64,000 nt of DNA from Varroa destructor (taxonomy: Eukaryota; Arthropoda; Arachnida; Mesostigmata; Varroidae): assembly GCF_002443255.2 (NCBI RefSeq), contig NW_019211457.1:1466727-1530726 (forward strand), in the 5' to 3' direction. The notes beneath the pieces were generated by a model, which did not search any database, was not told the DNA's origin, and worked only from the letters and a program-made list of their open reading frames with translations. Position 1 is the first letter of the stretch. Each line of letters starts with the position of its first letter. A program made the position numbers and the translations under genes. This document shows positions 37,853 through 51,600 of the stretch, piece by piece.

Positions 37853-40800
37853 TACATAAATAGCTATATTTACTATCTCGCCTGTCACAGTCTTCGTCCA
37901 TTGTGATTATGTGCCTTTTCATCCATACGACAGAGCACTGTTGGTAGCATTGTTATGTTACTATTATTAGAATAAATAATTTTCGTCCTGCGAACTAGAT
38001 TACTTTCATTAGTCAGTTAAATAGAGCGACAACAGGTAATAATAAAACGATACGAACCCCGTGTTAAGCCATTATCGAAGCAGGCCGGCAAGCGAACTGT
38101 CTGACCTTTGCCTTGTAGCGTCACGCTATGTTCCTCATTCGAGCTAAGGCGACGATAAAAGCTTGGTTAAGCTAATATGAGGTTCGCTGAAATCAGAGGC
38201 TCGTTCTCGACAAAGGCCCTAACGGCAGTCATTGCCCATTCCGACTTCTTCCTATCCATTCAAGGAGATTATGTGTCTCTGTTCTTTGGATAGGGTACGC
38301 TTGTCGTTCTTGTCGGCGTGTTTGTCTCTAACATACAATAGCCTAATCTGTACGCACGTACCTGACGTACAGAATTACAGATACAGGTTTGTCTTCCAAA
38401 ATGAAAAAGTTTGCCATCACCGGAATGGAATCGTTCATGCGCCATCGCTAAGACTTTCCATACTGATCTCATGCCCCGGTTGAGCCCAAACTTAACTAGT
38501 CTCTTTCGGCGGTTCTATTGTCCTCTGTGGCGCTTGCCTATAAATAAGCGGACCAGTCATTGCTGGCACAATTCGAGTGGCACAAAGCACTTTTGAACGC
38601 CACTAACAGACTAAGAGGACCGATTTAAACCTTCGTCTATCTCCAGATCGCCGCTGGTTTATGTAATGTACAAGCACACGAGCCGGCTCTAAAAAGGAAG
38701 GATCCTATAATACATAGAGAGGAGACTACGATGAGCAGTTCTCCCTAGCTTTTCTTCGGCCTAGAGGTCTAAGGATAACAGTAACAACAAGTATGCCAGA
38801 GAGAGGGTATAACATGTATTCATATACATTCGAGGCGGCTGAGCTGTATGAATGTGTTCCCATTGTTAATACGGTACCTTTTGCATAATTGTTACGGGTG
38901 TCACCTAGGTTCGAGTAATTCTCTTTTTACAAAATCAGGCCCGCCGCTATAGGTAAGGCAATTCAGGAAATGACAATGCAGTGCTATAGGACCAAATGAC
39001 AACAAATATCTATGCATACGTCCTGTACAATAAATTAGCCGAAAAAAATAGCTTTATAGTACAGTTGGTATTGCAGTCATTTCCGTGTGCAAATAGTTCG
39101 CGTGCGATCAAATGATAAAATCAGTGTACTAGGATTGTATCTTCCGTATAGGTAAGCCGGTCACGCCAAGGACAATTCGATAAATTTCTTCCGACTCATT
39201 TCACTGGGACACTGCTTTTTGTTCGGTAGTTTTTTTCCGGATAGAACGATAATTTTTTTTGTAGTGAGCCGCGAGTAAAAACAAGCAGTATTTCAAAACA
39301 AATGATACCAATATCTATTTTGAGTGAGGCGCTGTACAGAACCTATTGTACGTTCCAACCGGCACAAGCTTGCGTCTGACTTTTGTTTTTCCTTACTTTA
39401 TGCTTATACTTATATATTTAGTTTATGCTCCTCGGTGTCGGTGTAGCGGGTAGTCGAGAGAGTGCTCCGCACCCTTGGACAAAGATGTTCCTGGTGATGC
39501 GCAAATGGTCTCACAGAGAAATTTCTCTAGCGCCATTTTTAGCTGCTGGGCAAATGAATTTTTCCACTGGGCAAATGAATGATGAGTAAAATCTCATCCA
39601 TTCATCTTTATCAACAGTAGCCAATTCAATTGCCCAAAACTACCCGTCACGACCAAATTAACTGTTCCAAATAAATTTTGTACCAACGAGTTCCTATTGG
39701 TCTTTTGCCTTGTTGTGTCAGTACGGCTTTTTAGGCTAATTTATCTCACGAGTTTTTGCCGTCGTCGTTGACACAGACGATGCATGGTCAGGGTAGGGAG
39801 CCTTCGCCAAAGAGGTAGCATATTTGTCTGGGTTGTTTTTTACCAAATGCACACGAGATGGCTTCGTTCAAAGTGATCTAGATATATTCGACACGCTGGG
39901 TATTCCGGCCAAAAGCATGAATAAAATATAAGGCATACTTTGTTTGTAGAAAAAGCATCAGGCCGACATCCCGATGCCGATCAACGATAGGGGATATCAT
40001 CTCAAGAACGATCTATGTCATGAAGCCACCTTAACGGGAAAGCTATTTCTAGAGAACTTCAATCGGAGTGAAGAAAAAGGCGAATATGTCAAATCATACA
40101 TTGCATCATTCGATCGTTCTCACGTACAAGTGGAGTCAATATCCAGTTGGTAGTAAATAGGATCCAATAACAAACAATTGGAAACGCATAGCTGTCGGTT
40201 ACATAATGTTCAGTAACTCAGTCGGGTCACAGGAGGGCAAGTGATGTTGTTTTCTCTGTTTTGCTGCTGCTGTTGTTGTTGTTGTTATGCGTAGTTGTCA
40301 ACAAGATTCATCGACAATTCTAAACTGGGGTCACACAAGTTCAATAGTGTCCTTATTTACCATAGCAGCTGACCTGCAATCGAGCCGAGTAATGATTATG
40401 GCAAAAACCGTTTCTCGCTTACTTTCCCAAAAAAGGAGATAGATGGGGTGAAAAGTCTAATTTTCGACCTTTTTTTTTTATACACTCTCTAAATCTATCT
40501 GATTATTAGTTTGCCCATTTAGGTGTCCGCGGCTCACTGTTGGCAGCACATGAATTAGACAACATTAATTTACCAGAATTGATATAATGATCGTTTTACT
40601 TGTGCGTCAGGTTTCCACACATTTTTTGCTTAAATCCTCTCGCTGTTATCGATATTCCGTACGTAACCTACCGTAGCTGCATTTCGATTTGTCATGTCGT
40701 GCAGTCTTCGTTCGTCGAGAAACGTTGATCGATACGTTCGTGTTTCTACGTAATTGCCACATTCTATCTTACATCAAGTAGCAGTAGTCACATTATATAT

Positions 40801-43800
40801 ATACATACATATATGTATATATATATATCGTATTTTTATTTATAGTATGTACATTGACATATTTCACACGGTGGTAATGGTTGTGACGAATTTATGGTTG
40901 CCTGTTGTTGGCTGAGGTGCGCCATGCTTTGCTTCTCAGATTCGAACGGGGATCTATTTGAGGGGTGCGATTTACATCTGTTGCCCGTTAAATAGCATTC
41001 CCGCAAAGGCTCTTCTACGGCTCGACCTAATTGACTGACACGTACAGCATAAACGTTTAGCTTTACGAAAACGATTAGCCCACTTAGTTTTCAATTTGAT
41101 CGCAACAAGAATCTTCACAACTCTTCATTCCTGATTAGGTCTGGTTGATAATCCCCACCGTTGTACCATCCAACATTATGTCATTACAATGCATATATAT
41201 ATATATATATATATTATGCAGGTCTTGCGCTGCGCACTGGCACTGTTACTATACAAGTCACATAAACGCGTTTGATGTAATCACTGTCCTTTTCAAGGCC
41301 ATGCACTTTACTAGCGTCACGCCTCAGGCTTCAACGCGACGCCCAGGCAACAGCAACGTTGCTGTTTTTCAAACTATATACATGAATAAATATAGTAAGG
41401 TTGTTAATATTAGTATGACGCTGGTAGAGATTCGTAGAGGTGAAACGACTGATCGGCAGATGACAGATATAGTTTTCAAATAAAAACAAAAAAAAAGGGG
41501 GGGGGGGGTGGGAGTCGAAACAAAGGCCACACATCGACTAGAAATTTGAAGCTAACCTTGTAGCGCGCAATTTGAGACGCTCTAGATTTTTCCTACTATC
41601 GATACCTTTCCTGTCCGCACAAAAGGGAAAGTAGGTATCCCAGTTCTCTGTTTAAGTTAACTGTGAACTTGAACCGATTCACTATGCCATACGTGCTCCA
41701 ATCAAAGCAATAATATTATGAAAAAGGAAGTTTTTTCAAATCTGCTTTCCAGCGAAGGTAACAGTCATCTTTTCCCGGTTACACCTCCCGCATTGAACTG
41801 TTTGCAGTATCTAACGAATGCGGATCGTTTTCGTCACGAGCCATCAAAAAGATACAAAAGTAATAATAACGGTTCACCGTAGTACTTACATTACCATACA
41901 TAGTGGTGTGTGATAGTGTGTTTCGTCGTAGTGTTTCGTCAGCTACTTCCTTCTTACGAGTGATCCCTTGTGAGTGTTGTCGTGTATATAGTGCATACGT
42001 GAAGAATAAACGTGTCGCTTGCGTCGTGCTACGAACGATTATCTTGCAAATATTCTCATAACTCAGCAGCAACTATAGTACTAGCAGACGTATCTGTAAA
42101 CCTCCATGTTACTATTTCCCCAATGAGGCTCGAAGGCGGCACCGACTGTGGAGCAGAAAACGGTTGATGGACGCTCGAGTATATTCCACTTTAGCCCCGT
42201 TTCACTCTCGTGGACATTCATTGACCACCCTCATAAAGTGGATTGGCAAAAAAATCCTCCACATTTCAAACTCTCTTCTTCGATAGAATGAGAAATAGGA
42301 CGCTACAATCCGGACACGTTTCGAACCACTATCTCAATTTCAGTTCACCTTTGCTGCAGACGTTATTTTACAGCGCATATTCAGTCGGCCTCGGCATAAG
42401 CGAGGTAGCTCACTTAATCTAGGGTCATCAATCAATCGTATTATCATTAAAATCGTTATTTTCATCATCAGTAATATTACTACACAGTTTCTCCGTCGTA
42501 TCTTTCGCACTCTCTCGCTATATATATATATATATATATTTTCTACCTCTACATATTATTATTACTCTGCATTACTATTTCTACTACATTAATAATAATT
42601 AATAATGCTATGCATCGCATCACACGGTAGCGAGATCGTCCAACCAGAATTCATTGATCGGCGACCTGCGCATTGTTAACAATGAGGGTGACTTTTCAAC
42701 TTTCAACGGGAAGGCCGCTCCGAACGTGGTCGAGGTCAGTTAAAGGACTAATTTTGTCATTTGGAGGTCCCTTGTTCGCTGTCCCGTCATACCCACACTC
42801 CGTTGCATCAACCTCGCCCGAATAACTAACGCACTGCTTTTTGCTCAGTTTTCCCTACCTCCGTTCCGCCTTCAGGTTATCGACATTCACAGGCTTCGGC
42901 AAGATTGGCCAGTGTGCGCAGACCGCGTACAGGCCTTACAAAAACGACTGCGTCCTTCGATCAATACCATCGCAAATAAGGAACGTGTCCGTAGATTCGA
43001 AATTTCTCAGTGTTCTTGATGGGATGTGATTATGTTTTCCAGTCACATGATCACTTCAACTCGTCTGCCGGATTGATGTGCATCAATGAAAGCGTGCAAC
43101 TGCAGTCTCCGATCAAACTCAATCGTCCTTTTGATTTATCTATCCAATATGCATAGGATGTGTGTGACGGTAGATGAATGAATTATATTTTTGCCTATAT
43201 TAAAGGCCATCGTCAATTCAAGTTAACTGCAGTGTGCTTCAGTGAGTGCCAATGAGAACAGGTTTACTTTTTATTGGTCCGACAGGGGATGATGTGCTCC
43301 ATGATTTGCCATCTTATTATATGCTAGCTCATTTCCAGCGCCGTTTTTCCGCAATGTTTCTTCCTTTCGCTTGGAAGAAGACCAAGAGAAAAACCAATGT
43401 CCTAATTACCGAGATTGTTTGTCTCGAATCACTTTACTTATTACGCCGTTGTGTGAGTTTCGCCAATATCTACAAACGCGGCGCAACATCGTTTTATTTG
43501 GCTATTCAGCCGTCCAAACGATCGATTAGCTTCCGATGAGCTGCAATAGTGCGGTTTTTCCCCCACACCACTTGCACCTGAACTCATCCGAAGTTTTTTT
43601 GATAGTGGTCCTCACTGCGTCTGAGTCGCATCCGACCGACCGACCGACCGTCTCAGCTTTTCCCTGGTACCAATACGTGACCGAGAATGAGGCGCTGAAA
43701 ACTTTTGAATAAAGGGACGCTACGCCGATAGGCACATACACATTACGGACGAACAGAGCTCGCTTTTAATTACCTCTTGAACGAAGTCAACGAAGATAGT

Positions 43801-44349
43801 AACTCCCGCATACTTACCACATTACCACCCACTAACAACATGTACGTCAAAAGGCATCTTCCCAAGGCTGTCACACCAAGGTTGTCGCTCTACCGAAGAT
43901 TTGTGGGTTTACAACAGACACACATACACTTTACTCGTTACGCAGCACTGATTCTCAAAATAGAGAGAAAAGGCTGTGTCTTGCCCGTTCTAACGAAGCT
44001 GAAATCCGGACACTGGTGAAAGAAATGGCCAGATCCAAGATAATGGCCAAAGACGTTTGTGTCAGCTGGTGGAAGCCTAACTTCTTTCACACGATCAAGC
44101 AGATGTGTGTCGAAGGCGATTCGTCGCGTCAGGCAGTCGACCACCGCGAGCATTCCTCCTCGTTCGATTCTTTTTTGAGACTTGATTCGTGTTTCTCTTC
44201 ACGTCAAGCATTTCCGTGTACGTGTGTGTACTGAAAAAATCTTGATGTCGTCGCCAAAAAGCCGACACACAAGCCCAACACGCGCCCAAGGACGCCGAGG
44301 TCGCTAACCAGAGTACCCTGTCTTCAACCTTGATAAATACTGTACAAGG
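37853..44349. other. Intergenic, no confident gene
   Basis: AT-rich, with TA repeats at 40.8, 41.2 and 42.5 kb, an A/G homopolymer stretch at 41486-41510, a CTG/TTG run at 40263-40287 and a 15-bp direct repeat (CTGGGCAAATGAAT-type) at about 39545-39585. ORFs up to 112 codons have no recognisable domain. Confidence 0.55.
41192..41216. repeat. (AT)n microsatellite
   Basis: About 12 AT units; smaller TA-rich runs lie at about 40795-40830 and 42518-42540. Confidence 0.93.
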
Positions 44350-44406
44350 CGGGTAGTCTCAAGGGGGCTGCCATCTGAGGTCCAAAGTTCAAATCCGGCC
44401 GGCAGT
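44350..44406 (+). repeat. tRNA-like repeat head
   Basis: A-box-like TAGTCTCAAGGG and B-box-like AGTTCAAATCC lie in tRNA-like order, but the spacing is short and the stems do not pair. It lies just beyond the 3' end of the Polycomb gene. Probably a truncated tRNA-derived SINE. Confidence 0.33.
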
Positions 44407-44559
44407 TCCTCCTTGTTATCCCGCCGCGAATATGCGGGTCGCGACCACGCAGGAGCAGGTGCGCTTCACGTACGCTCGACTCACTTTGCACTACACGTCC
44501 ATCGGCTGCGGTATTGTATACAACTCTCCACGTGTGTCACCAGCATCACCATCTCTTAT

Positions 44560-44565
44560 TTTATT
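44560..44565 (-). terminator. Candidate poly(A) signal for the Polycomb gene
   Basis: TTTATT on the plus strand is AATAAA on the minus strand, about 186 nt after the TGA stop. It is the first canonical hexamer I saw downstream, so the 3'UTR may be short. Other signals further on are not excluded. Confidence 0.4.
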
Positions 44566-44750
44566 GTTGACTATACACCGCCCATAGCCGAGCCGTAGCT
44601 TCGGTCCTAGGCAAATAACGACAAGAACCAACAATGACCAACGCGCCCACGCCGAGAATAGCGTAGTACGCGTATAACTCTATCGCGTCAGCTTTTAATC
44701 GATGTTTTTCTTTTTCTCTCCTTGACACCTGCATCACATCTCTTCACCGT

Positions 44751-45234
44751 TCATGTCCGACTCTTGAAGAAGCCAAGGGAAGTCTTGCATTCTCGAACCG
44801 TGACCGTGACCGCGTTCACCTTGACGTCGGTAATGAGAATCTTGTTAATAAGAGCTGGAGGCGTCGGCTGCCAGTTGGCTATTGCTGACTTGATGGTCGC
44901 TGACGCCGGAGGTTGAGACGGCGCTGGAGGACCTGGGGGTGGTGGAGGCGCTGGTTGGCCTCCTCCTGCACCCACGCCGACCGATGGATGATGGTGTCCT
45001 ACAGCGGGGTTTAATGGTAGCCCCCCTGCTGCGGCCACCTGTCCTGGACCGAGAGCCGCTGAGCCACCGTTCGTGACGGCTGTTACCGCCGGCGTAGGAC
45101 CAGATGCATGAAGAGGATTGGACTGTTGACCTGTCGCTGGTGAGGCGGCCGAATGTGGCGTTGCTGCGGGTAGTTGAGAAGGATGTCCTAACGGCTGTCC
45201 CTGGCTAGGTTGAGATGGCTGTTGTTGTTGTTGT

Positions 45235-45266
<32 letters not shown>

Positions 45267-45677
45267 TTGCTGTTGTGATTGTTGTTGGCTAACTGCAATG
45301 CCACCTGTTGCAGATGGGTGCGTCTGCTGCTGTTGCTGTTGTTGAGAGGAAGGAGCAGCTACTGGTTGCGGCGACTGCTGTTGAGCCGCTCTCTGCTGAC
45401 GTTCAAGCATATCACGGACAGTGGTCACTTCTTTGTGTTTACGTTTCCGGGTCGGCTGCTGTGGACGTGTCGGCTGCTGCTGCTGTTGTTGTTGTTGGCC
45501 AGGCGCCGTTCCGCTGTTGGGGCCACTACCGAGCTGCTGTTGTGGTTGGATAGGATGGGGTGCCAGGGACTGGTTGTTTAATCGAGCGATGGCCATGTGC
45601 TGTGGGGTGGACCCATGTGTGAGAAGGTTATTGTTTGTCGAGACTACCTGGGCTTGTGGTTTTTTGTCGTGGTCGTG
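44751..45677 (-). CDS. Pc: Polycomb last exon with C-terminal repressor box
   Basis: The acceptor is ATCTCACAG, and 308 codons plus TGA follow. The exon starts HDHDKKPQAQVV and includes a basic segment (TRKRKHKEVTTVRDMLERQQ at about 45360-45470), a 19-Gln run and Pro/Ala/Gly-rich sequence. It ends with the C-box at 44751-44873: WQPTPPALINKILITDVKV, then NAVTVTVRECKTSLGFFKSR and a final Thr. CBX7 and CBX8 carry the matching pattern TDVT.N..TVT.(K/R)E....GFF, which docks RING1B in PRC1. This motif identifies the gene family. Confidence 0.93.
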
Positions 45678-48600
45678 CTGTGAGATTACAGACAACAAAG
45701 GTTAGATATAGCTTTAAAAGTGTTTCAGGAATGTTTGTTACCAGGGGATAGGCTTGGGATAAAGCTGTTATATAAGTCAAATTCAAAGGTTTCACTATAC
45801 AGTTCGAATAATAGAACGATTTCTATTATTTACACACATATTCATATTACTATTTACTTGGGTCTAACGTCGAGTGAGCAGTTTAAATTGTGGAATTTAT
45901 TTCAGCTATTTTTTTTTCTTCTTTTTCGATCTTAACAATTTTTTCTGTCGAAGTTAAACGCGGCTATGCAAAAACATTACTTTCCCTTATACAAACTCAA
46001 AACTTCTCTAAGTGTTCAACGATTTTGAGCACATTTCCCAAAGGACAAGCAATACCTAATTAAAAACAATTTTTAAAGGAAAAACGCAATAACCTCTCAG
46101 CTGACTATATATTTTATATAAATTTCACTCGTTCTTAACGCTAGGCCAACTTACCTGTAAATGCTCTGGCGTCTGAGGAGACTGGTTTTGATGTGCTCCT
46201 GGATGCTGCATGGCAGGCGACATCGGTACCGTTGGGGGGGCTAATCTAGCTGCTACCGGTGGAACGGCCATATGTAATGGTTTGTCCATAAGGTTGCCCC
46301 CGCTTGTTGCCTTTTTTGGATCCTGAATCCCTCCAGGTCCCATAACACCGGCACCGGTCTGAGGTGCAATCCTTGGCTGTAGCTGCTGCGCCGTCGCCAT
46401 CTGTGCGGTTCCAATCGAAGTCTTCAGAAACGCGCCAGTCCCTGGAGCAATTGTCGTGATTTGTTGCTGATTAGCTCCTGTAACATAGGCGACAAGGTGC
46501 GGAATAACACAGTTTCCGCCGTAGGGCGCAAAACACACACACACACACAAATATATACACAGACGCACAGTAAAAGGGTAAATTCATGTTAGTTTTGTTT
46601 CACCGTTTAACCGCGGTTCCATCTTGCCATTGCATGCCTACCATCCATGTGCGTGTCGTGAACGACTAGCGTTCAGCGACATAGTATCGTTACGTAATTC
46701 TCGTTGTTTTTTAGGTTATAACAAAAATAAGAATCAGAACACTCACATAGTACCAATCATCACAAAGCATTTTTATAGGTTCCTAACCACACGCAGAATG
46801 GTCTCGATTGATCACTGGCGATAATACAATTATGCGATGTTTACGCAGTGTCGTAGAGGATTTTTCAACTGTCTGCCAAGATTCTTTTGTTTTACGTTCT
46901 ATTATTTTGCCGCTGTGAACCGCTCACGGACTGATATCTCGCAAAAGGCTAATGGCGATGGTTACTGGCCAGTCTGAGGTGGCTTACTAACAATTCTCGG
47001 TAATAACTACAAGGCCCGGCTGCATTGTCACCCGCCCTAGCCTATTCCGAAAATGGCTCACTGGTAGTGAAACCATTCAGTGATAAACTATTCTGCCTGT
47101 ACAATTACTATTCTGTGAAACAGAAAACTACGCGTTACCAATCGAATCAACTAACGACCTTTTGCCACCTGTTGCCACTGTCAGTAAACAGCGACAAACG
47201 GATGTTGAACATTGTATAACCCATCTAAACCCAGTATCTATATAGAGATGATAATCATAATGGTAATAGTACTATGTGCACGTACGTAATTTACCTTTTC
47301 GGCTCGTAGCCGCCACCCATAACGCGCGTGTATCTTATTTTTAAAGCAAAACGATTTCTCTATGATACCGTCTCTCTAGGCCAACATCCATTCCTCAGCT
47401 AAGCGAAAGATTTAAACGTTCTAGTCAGACATATCAAGAAGCTATTCAGTCTTTTCGCCGTGTTCCTTCTTTGTTCACACGAATAGGCATCAACTTCAAA
47501 ACGAGTAAAGCCAGTACTATCTATTGCCAGCGCACGATTGACATAGCTGATGCTGTCTATGCCAGAGAACAGAGAAATGAGGCCGGAAGTCAAATTTCTT
47601 TAATGAGATCTGAGCAGGCACAGGGATTCAAGTGATTTGACCGGAAGCATTTTCGAAGCAAAAGAAAACAGTTACACTACGGACAGCTGCTGTCATATAG
47701 CCTATGGTAACTGGAAACAAGGGCTGCTTAGTTCATTGAGTCTTCACGGTAGTTTTCCGCGAGCTAGAACATACAAAGGGATGGTATTTACAACTAATCA
47801 ACAATATCGCATGCAGAACGCACACAAACACACACAAATATGATTAGATGCTATTTCGCACCTTCATCGCAGGCAGGCCACGCATTGATACGCAATGCAG
47901 GGGGTAAGCAATAGGATTATATTCGGTAGGGACACATCTAACTGATCGCCGCTTGACGTCCTAATTAACTACCAGTACGTAATGTTTGTCTTAAACGGAA
48001 TACGTAGTGGTATTTGGTGTTAGCTTTGCATGTGTTTATAAGATACCGTTCATTATGGACCTCATGGTCTATTGTTTGATCCTTATCAAGCTTCTTTTTT
48101 GCTTTCTGACCAGCTCATTTACAGCTATATTGTATTATTCTTACTACTATTATGGTTATCATCACCGTCACTAACAATCACCAAACAAGCAAGCATTCAA
48201 TCATTCATCACACTCACCCTTCTGCCTGTGTAAGCCCATCACCATATGTCCCTGAATCTGTTGGGCCATCTGTCCTTGCAGATGCTGAGCCGTCTGACTC
48301 GTCAAGCCCCCCTGAGCAGCAAGCTGTTGCTGAGCCTGCAGCTGTTGGAGCGCCCCCAGGGCTCCGGAATGGTTAGAGGCGGCTGCTGCAGCGGCAGATG
48401 TGAGCGGTCCTCCTGCTGCACCCAGCTGGCCACCCCCGATCATCAGCGGAGTAAATGGAGCTCTTCCATTCAACGTGACATTCGTGTTTTCACCACCTTG
48501 AGCCGAACCGTGTTGCTGTTGCTGCTGCTGCTGCTGCTGCTGTGAGTGAAGTTGTGTTTGTTGCTGAAGTTGGGCCTGGTGCTGCTGTTGCTGTAAATCA

Positions 48601-51600
48601 TTTGCCGTTTGAGCTGCTCCCTGAGACAGCATTGCGCTGGTAGCGCAGGCGCCAAGGTGTCCAGACGTCAAAGGTGTAACGGCTCCTTGTGATAACAAAG
48701 GCGCTCCCGGAGTCTGTTGCTGATGCGTGGGTTGTTGACCCACCGACGTTACTGTGGGTAACAACGACGGGGCAGGTGAAATCTGGGTTAACTGTACACC
48801 TGGCGGTAGCTGCACCCCCGCCAGGAGCGTCATAGGGGAGCTAACGGTTGGGGGTGGCGCGGAGGGCGCCTGCAAAGCTTGATGCGTTTGTTGTTGTTGC
48901 GTCTGCTGTTGCAGCTGGCCTGGAATGGCACCGGTTGAAGCAGAAAGCGCGGACTGTGAGGTTACCGCAATATGAGCTGGGTGACCTGACTGAGGAGAAC
49001 TCATTCCCGCTGCAGATACGACTGATCCAGTCTGAACTGACGCCTGAGTCAGTGTTTGAGAAACGGCAGGTGACACAACAGACAACCCCTGTTGGCTCGA
49101 GGCCGAATTCTGTACGCTGCCAGCGACAGAGGCGGGGATTTTTCCTGCTAAAAGCATCTTCACGCTCGACCGATTTGATGCAGTAGTAGTTGTCGTCGAC
49201 GTCGTCGTCGTTAAATTGACAGAAGAGACTTGCGCACCAGTTCCTTTTAAAGCGTCCGCAACCAACGGATCTAGCTGCGACTGTACCGTTACCGGAACAC
49301 CAGAATGTGTACCTGGGCTGCCTGGAGTGCCGTTGACGCCAAGGGCCACCTGTGCCGTTTGCTGTTTTCCGCTCATGGGGATAGTCTGCTGCTGAGCTGG
49401 CTGTTGTTGTCCTGAACATTTTGCGGGCCCAGTTAGTAAAACGCTACCTTTACCCTTCAACCTCGCACATTTACTGAGAGACACCACAAAATAGCGCGTA
49501 AGTATGCCCGATCGCCGTAGTAGCACGAGATTATCGATCGTTATCGAACACGACGAAGAGGCTCGACTACTAGTAACATGTTCGAAACACGTTCAGCAAA
49601 ACTTTGTTTTTGCCATTGCCGTCGTTGTTCTGTTTTTTCTTTTTTTTTTTTTAATTTTTATAGAACTGAACAGCTGATTGAGTTATAGCGCCATTCTTTT
49701 TAACTCTGCCAACCTTCCACTTCTGACCGATGCTCACCTGTTCTACGAGAACTTATTGCTAGTAGGTTATAAAACGGTGAGTGCTACGTCGCGCTGGAAG
49801 ATCATTGTGCTGTAACCGCTCTAACGCTCTAATGTTGTTTCTCCGTGGGCCCTAATGAACAATATCGAATGAGGAACGGCCGCAGAAGCAGGCGTTTTAC
49901 AAAAGGCCACGCGTAACCGACCGTACATAGTCACAACAGCTTGTTGACAATTCGGGTTGATTCCGCATATAAGTTCAATCTAATAGAAAAACTATTAAGC
50001 CATTTGAGAAAAAGTACTTGCTAGCAGCAGACAAGCGAGTGCATAGAATGTGTCAAATCATCGCAATCTGATTCTATAACTTAGACATACATACTTGTGA
50101 CGACGGACAACGAGAAACAACTTCACGACGTAACTTTCACTCCTATAACATGTATTAATTAGTGGAATATTTAGACAGTAAGGAACTTCACACTTAAGGT
50201 TCAGGTGTGCGTACGCGTATAGTAAGCCGGGACGTCAAGGAATGCAATCAAGGGGAAATTTAGCGCGGCGCAGAAATATTGCAGTGGAACTCTATCACGA
50301 AAGATGGCCAATGATTGACGTTTAAAAGATCGCTTTTTTGGTCACTGTAAAGTTTTAATTGGTGCAAGAAAACATAACGAAAATAAGTGATCCGAAAAAG
50401 CAGGATAGGAACAAAGGGGGCAGAGATGATTTTCGAACACTTTGAGAGGAGCAGTCAGCCATAGTGGAAATGTAGGACATAAAAGCGCAGTTTTCAGGCA
50501 GCGGTTCGTAAAGCAACATCAAGGAATTATAGGGAACCTGTCGGCGCCTACGGGGATCGTTCATACGCTCGACCTAATAACGAAGATATTATGCATTAGA
50601 CACGAACGGGTTTAGCCAGCGCAATGCTACAACGGATTATGATGACGACCAACACGAACGGGACGAATAATAATTACCATAGCTGCAACCAGGTTGACCG
50701 GTAATTATTACAGATAGTCACTTGTAAATGGTTAGCGGATAAACGAAATAATAAATATACAAAACTAAATTTATTAAGTTTATGATAAAATGAAAATTAA
50801 CAGCAATCACAGTCGACGCTATGTTCCGAACCAAACGAACCCATTAAAAAAGCCCCACCCTTCCGAATGACAAGGGGATACTTCGTAACAGACTACCCAC
50901 GCTATACGCATCAAATATAAGCGGATACTCTTCTTGTTTGCTTCTTACCAGAGTGTCATAATGCATTGTTGTTGAAATCCTCTGGCTCGTAACCTAACAT
51001 CTAGTTTACGCCGCAATGGAACTTCGTTTATTTCTGTGGTGGGCGACAAGATCGTGTGCCAACTTACCTTTCAAGGCGGCACCTCCCAGCTGTTGCTGTT
51101 GGCTTGTTGCTGGTACGGAGGGCGAGTTCGTTGAACCTTTCGACACCGTGGCACTGGTGGGATTACCTATAAACATCTTGCTTGTGAGGCCATTATTACT
51201 GGTCGTACGCATGCCAAGTGGCGCGGCGTTTGCCTCAGTTGAACTGATCGTCGTCGCGGGCTGCGGTTGCAAATGCGTCGTCTGCTGCGGCTGCTGTTGA
51301 TTATGATGTTGTTGTTGTTGTTGTTGTTGTTGTTGGTGCTGCTGCTGCTGCTGCTGCTGCTGTTGCTGCTGCTGTTGCTGTTGCTGCGGTTGCTGTTGTT
51401 GACCTTTTTTGTTTGGTCCGCTTCGATCCGTATGCTGGACCATATGCCGAAAGGTTAACGTCATCGATGGAGGTATGGAGGGTTTAGGAGCAACAGCAGG
51501 CATCGAATGCTTGTGAGGGAACGTTGAAGTCTTCGAACCATCGGTTGGAGACGCCGTGGCAGCTGCCAAAACTGAATTGGCGTTGGAACTTGCATTGGCC

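Noticed and set aside
45279..45705. Plus-strand Leu/Cys/Ala-rich ORFs at 45.3-45.7 kb
   Set aside because: Shadows of the CAG/CAA repeats in the last Polycomb exon read in the wrong strand.
48841..49419. 192-codon minus-strand ORF overlapping the 1.2-kb Polycomb exon
   Set aside because: Frame-shifted shadow; the alternate frame fits the splice phases and the Q/S/P-rich composition.
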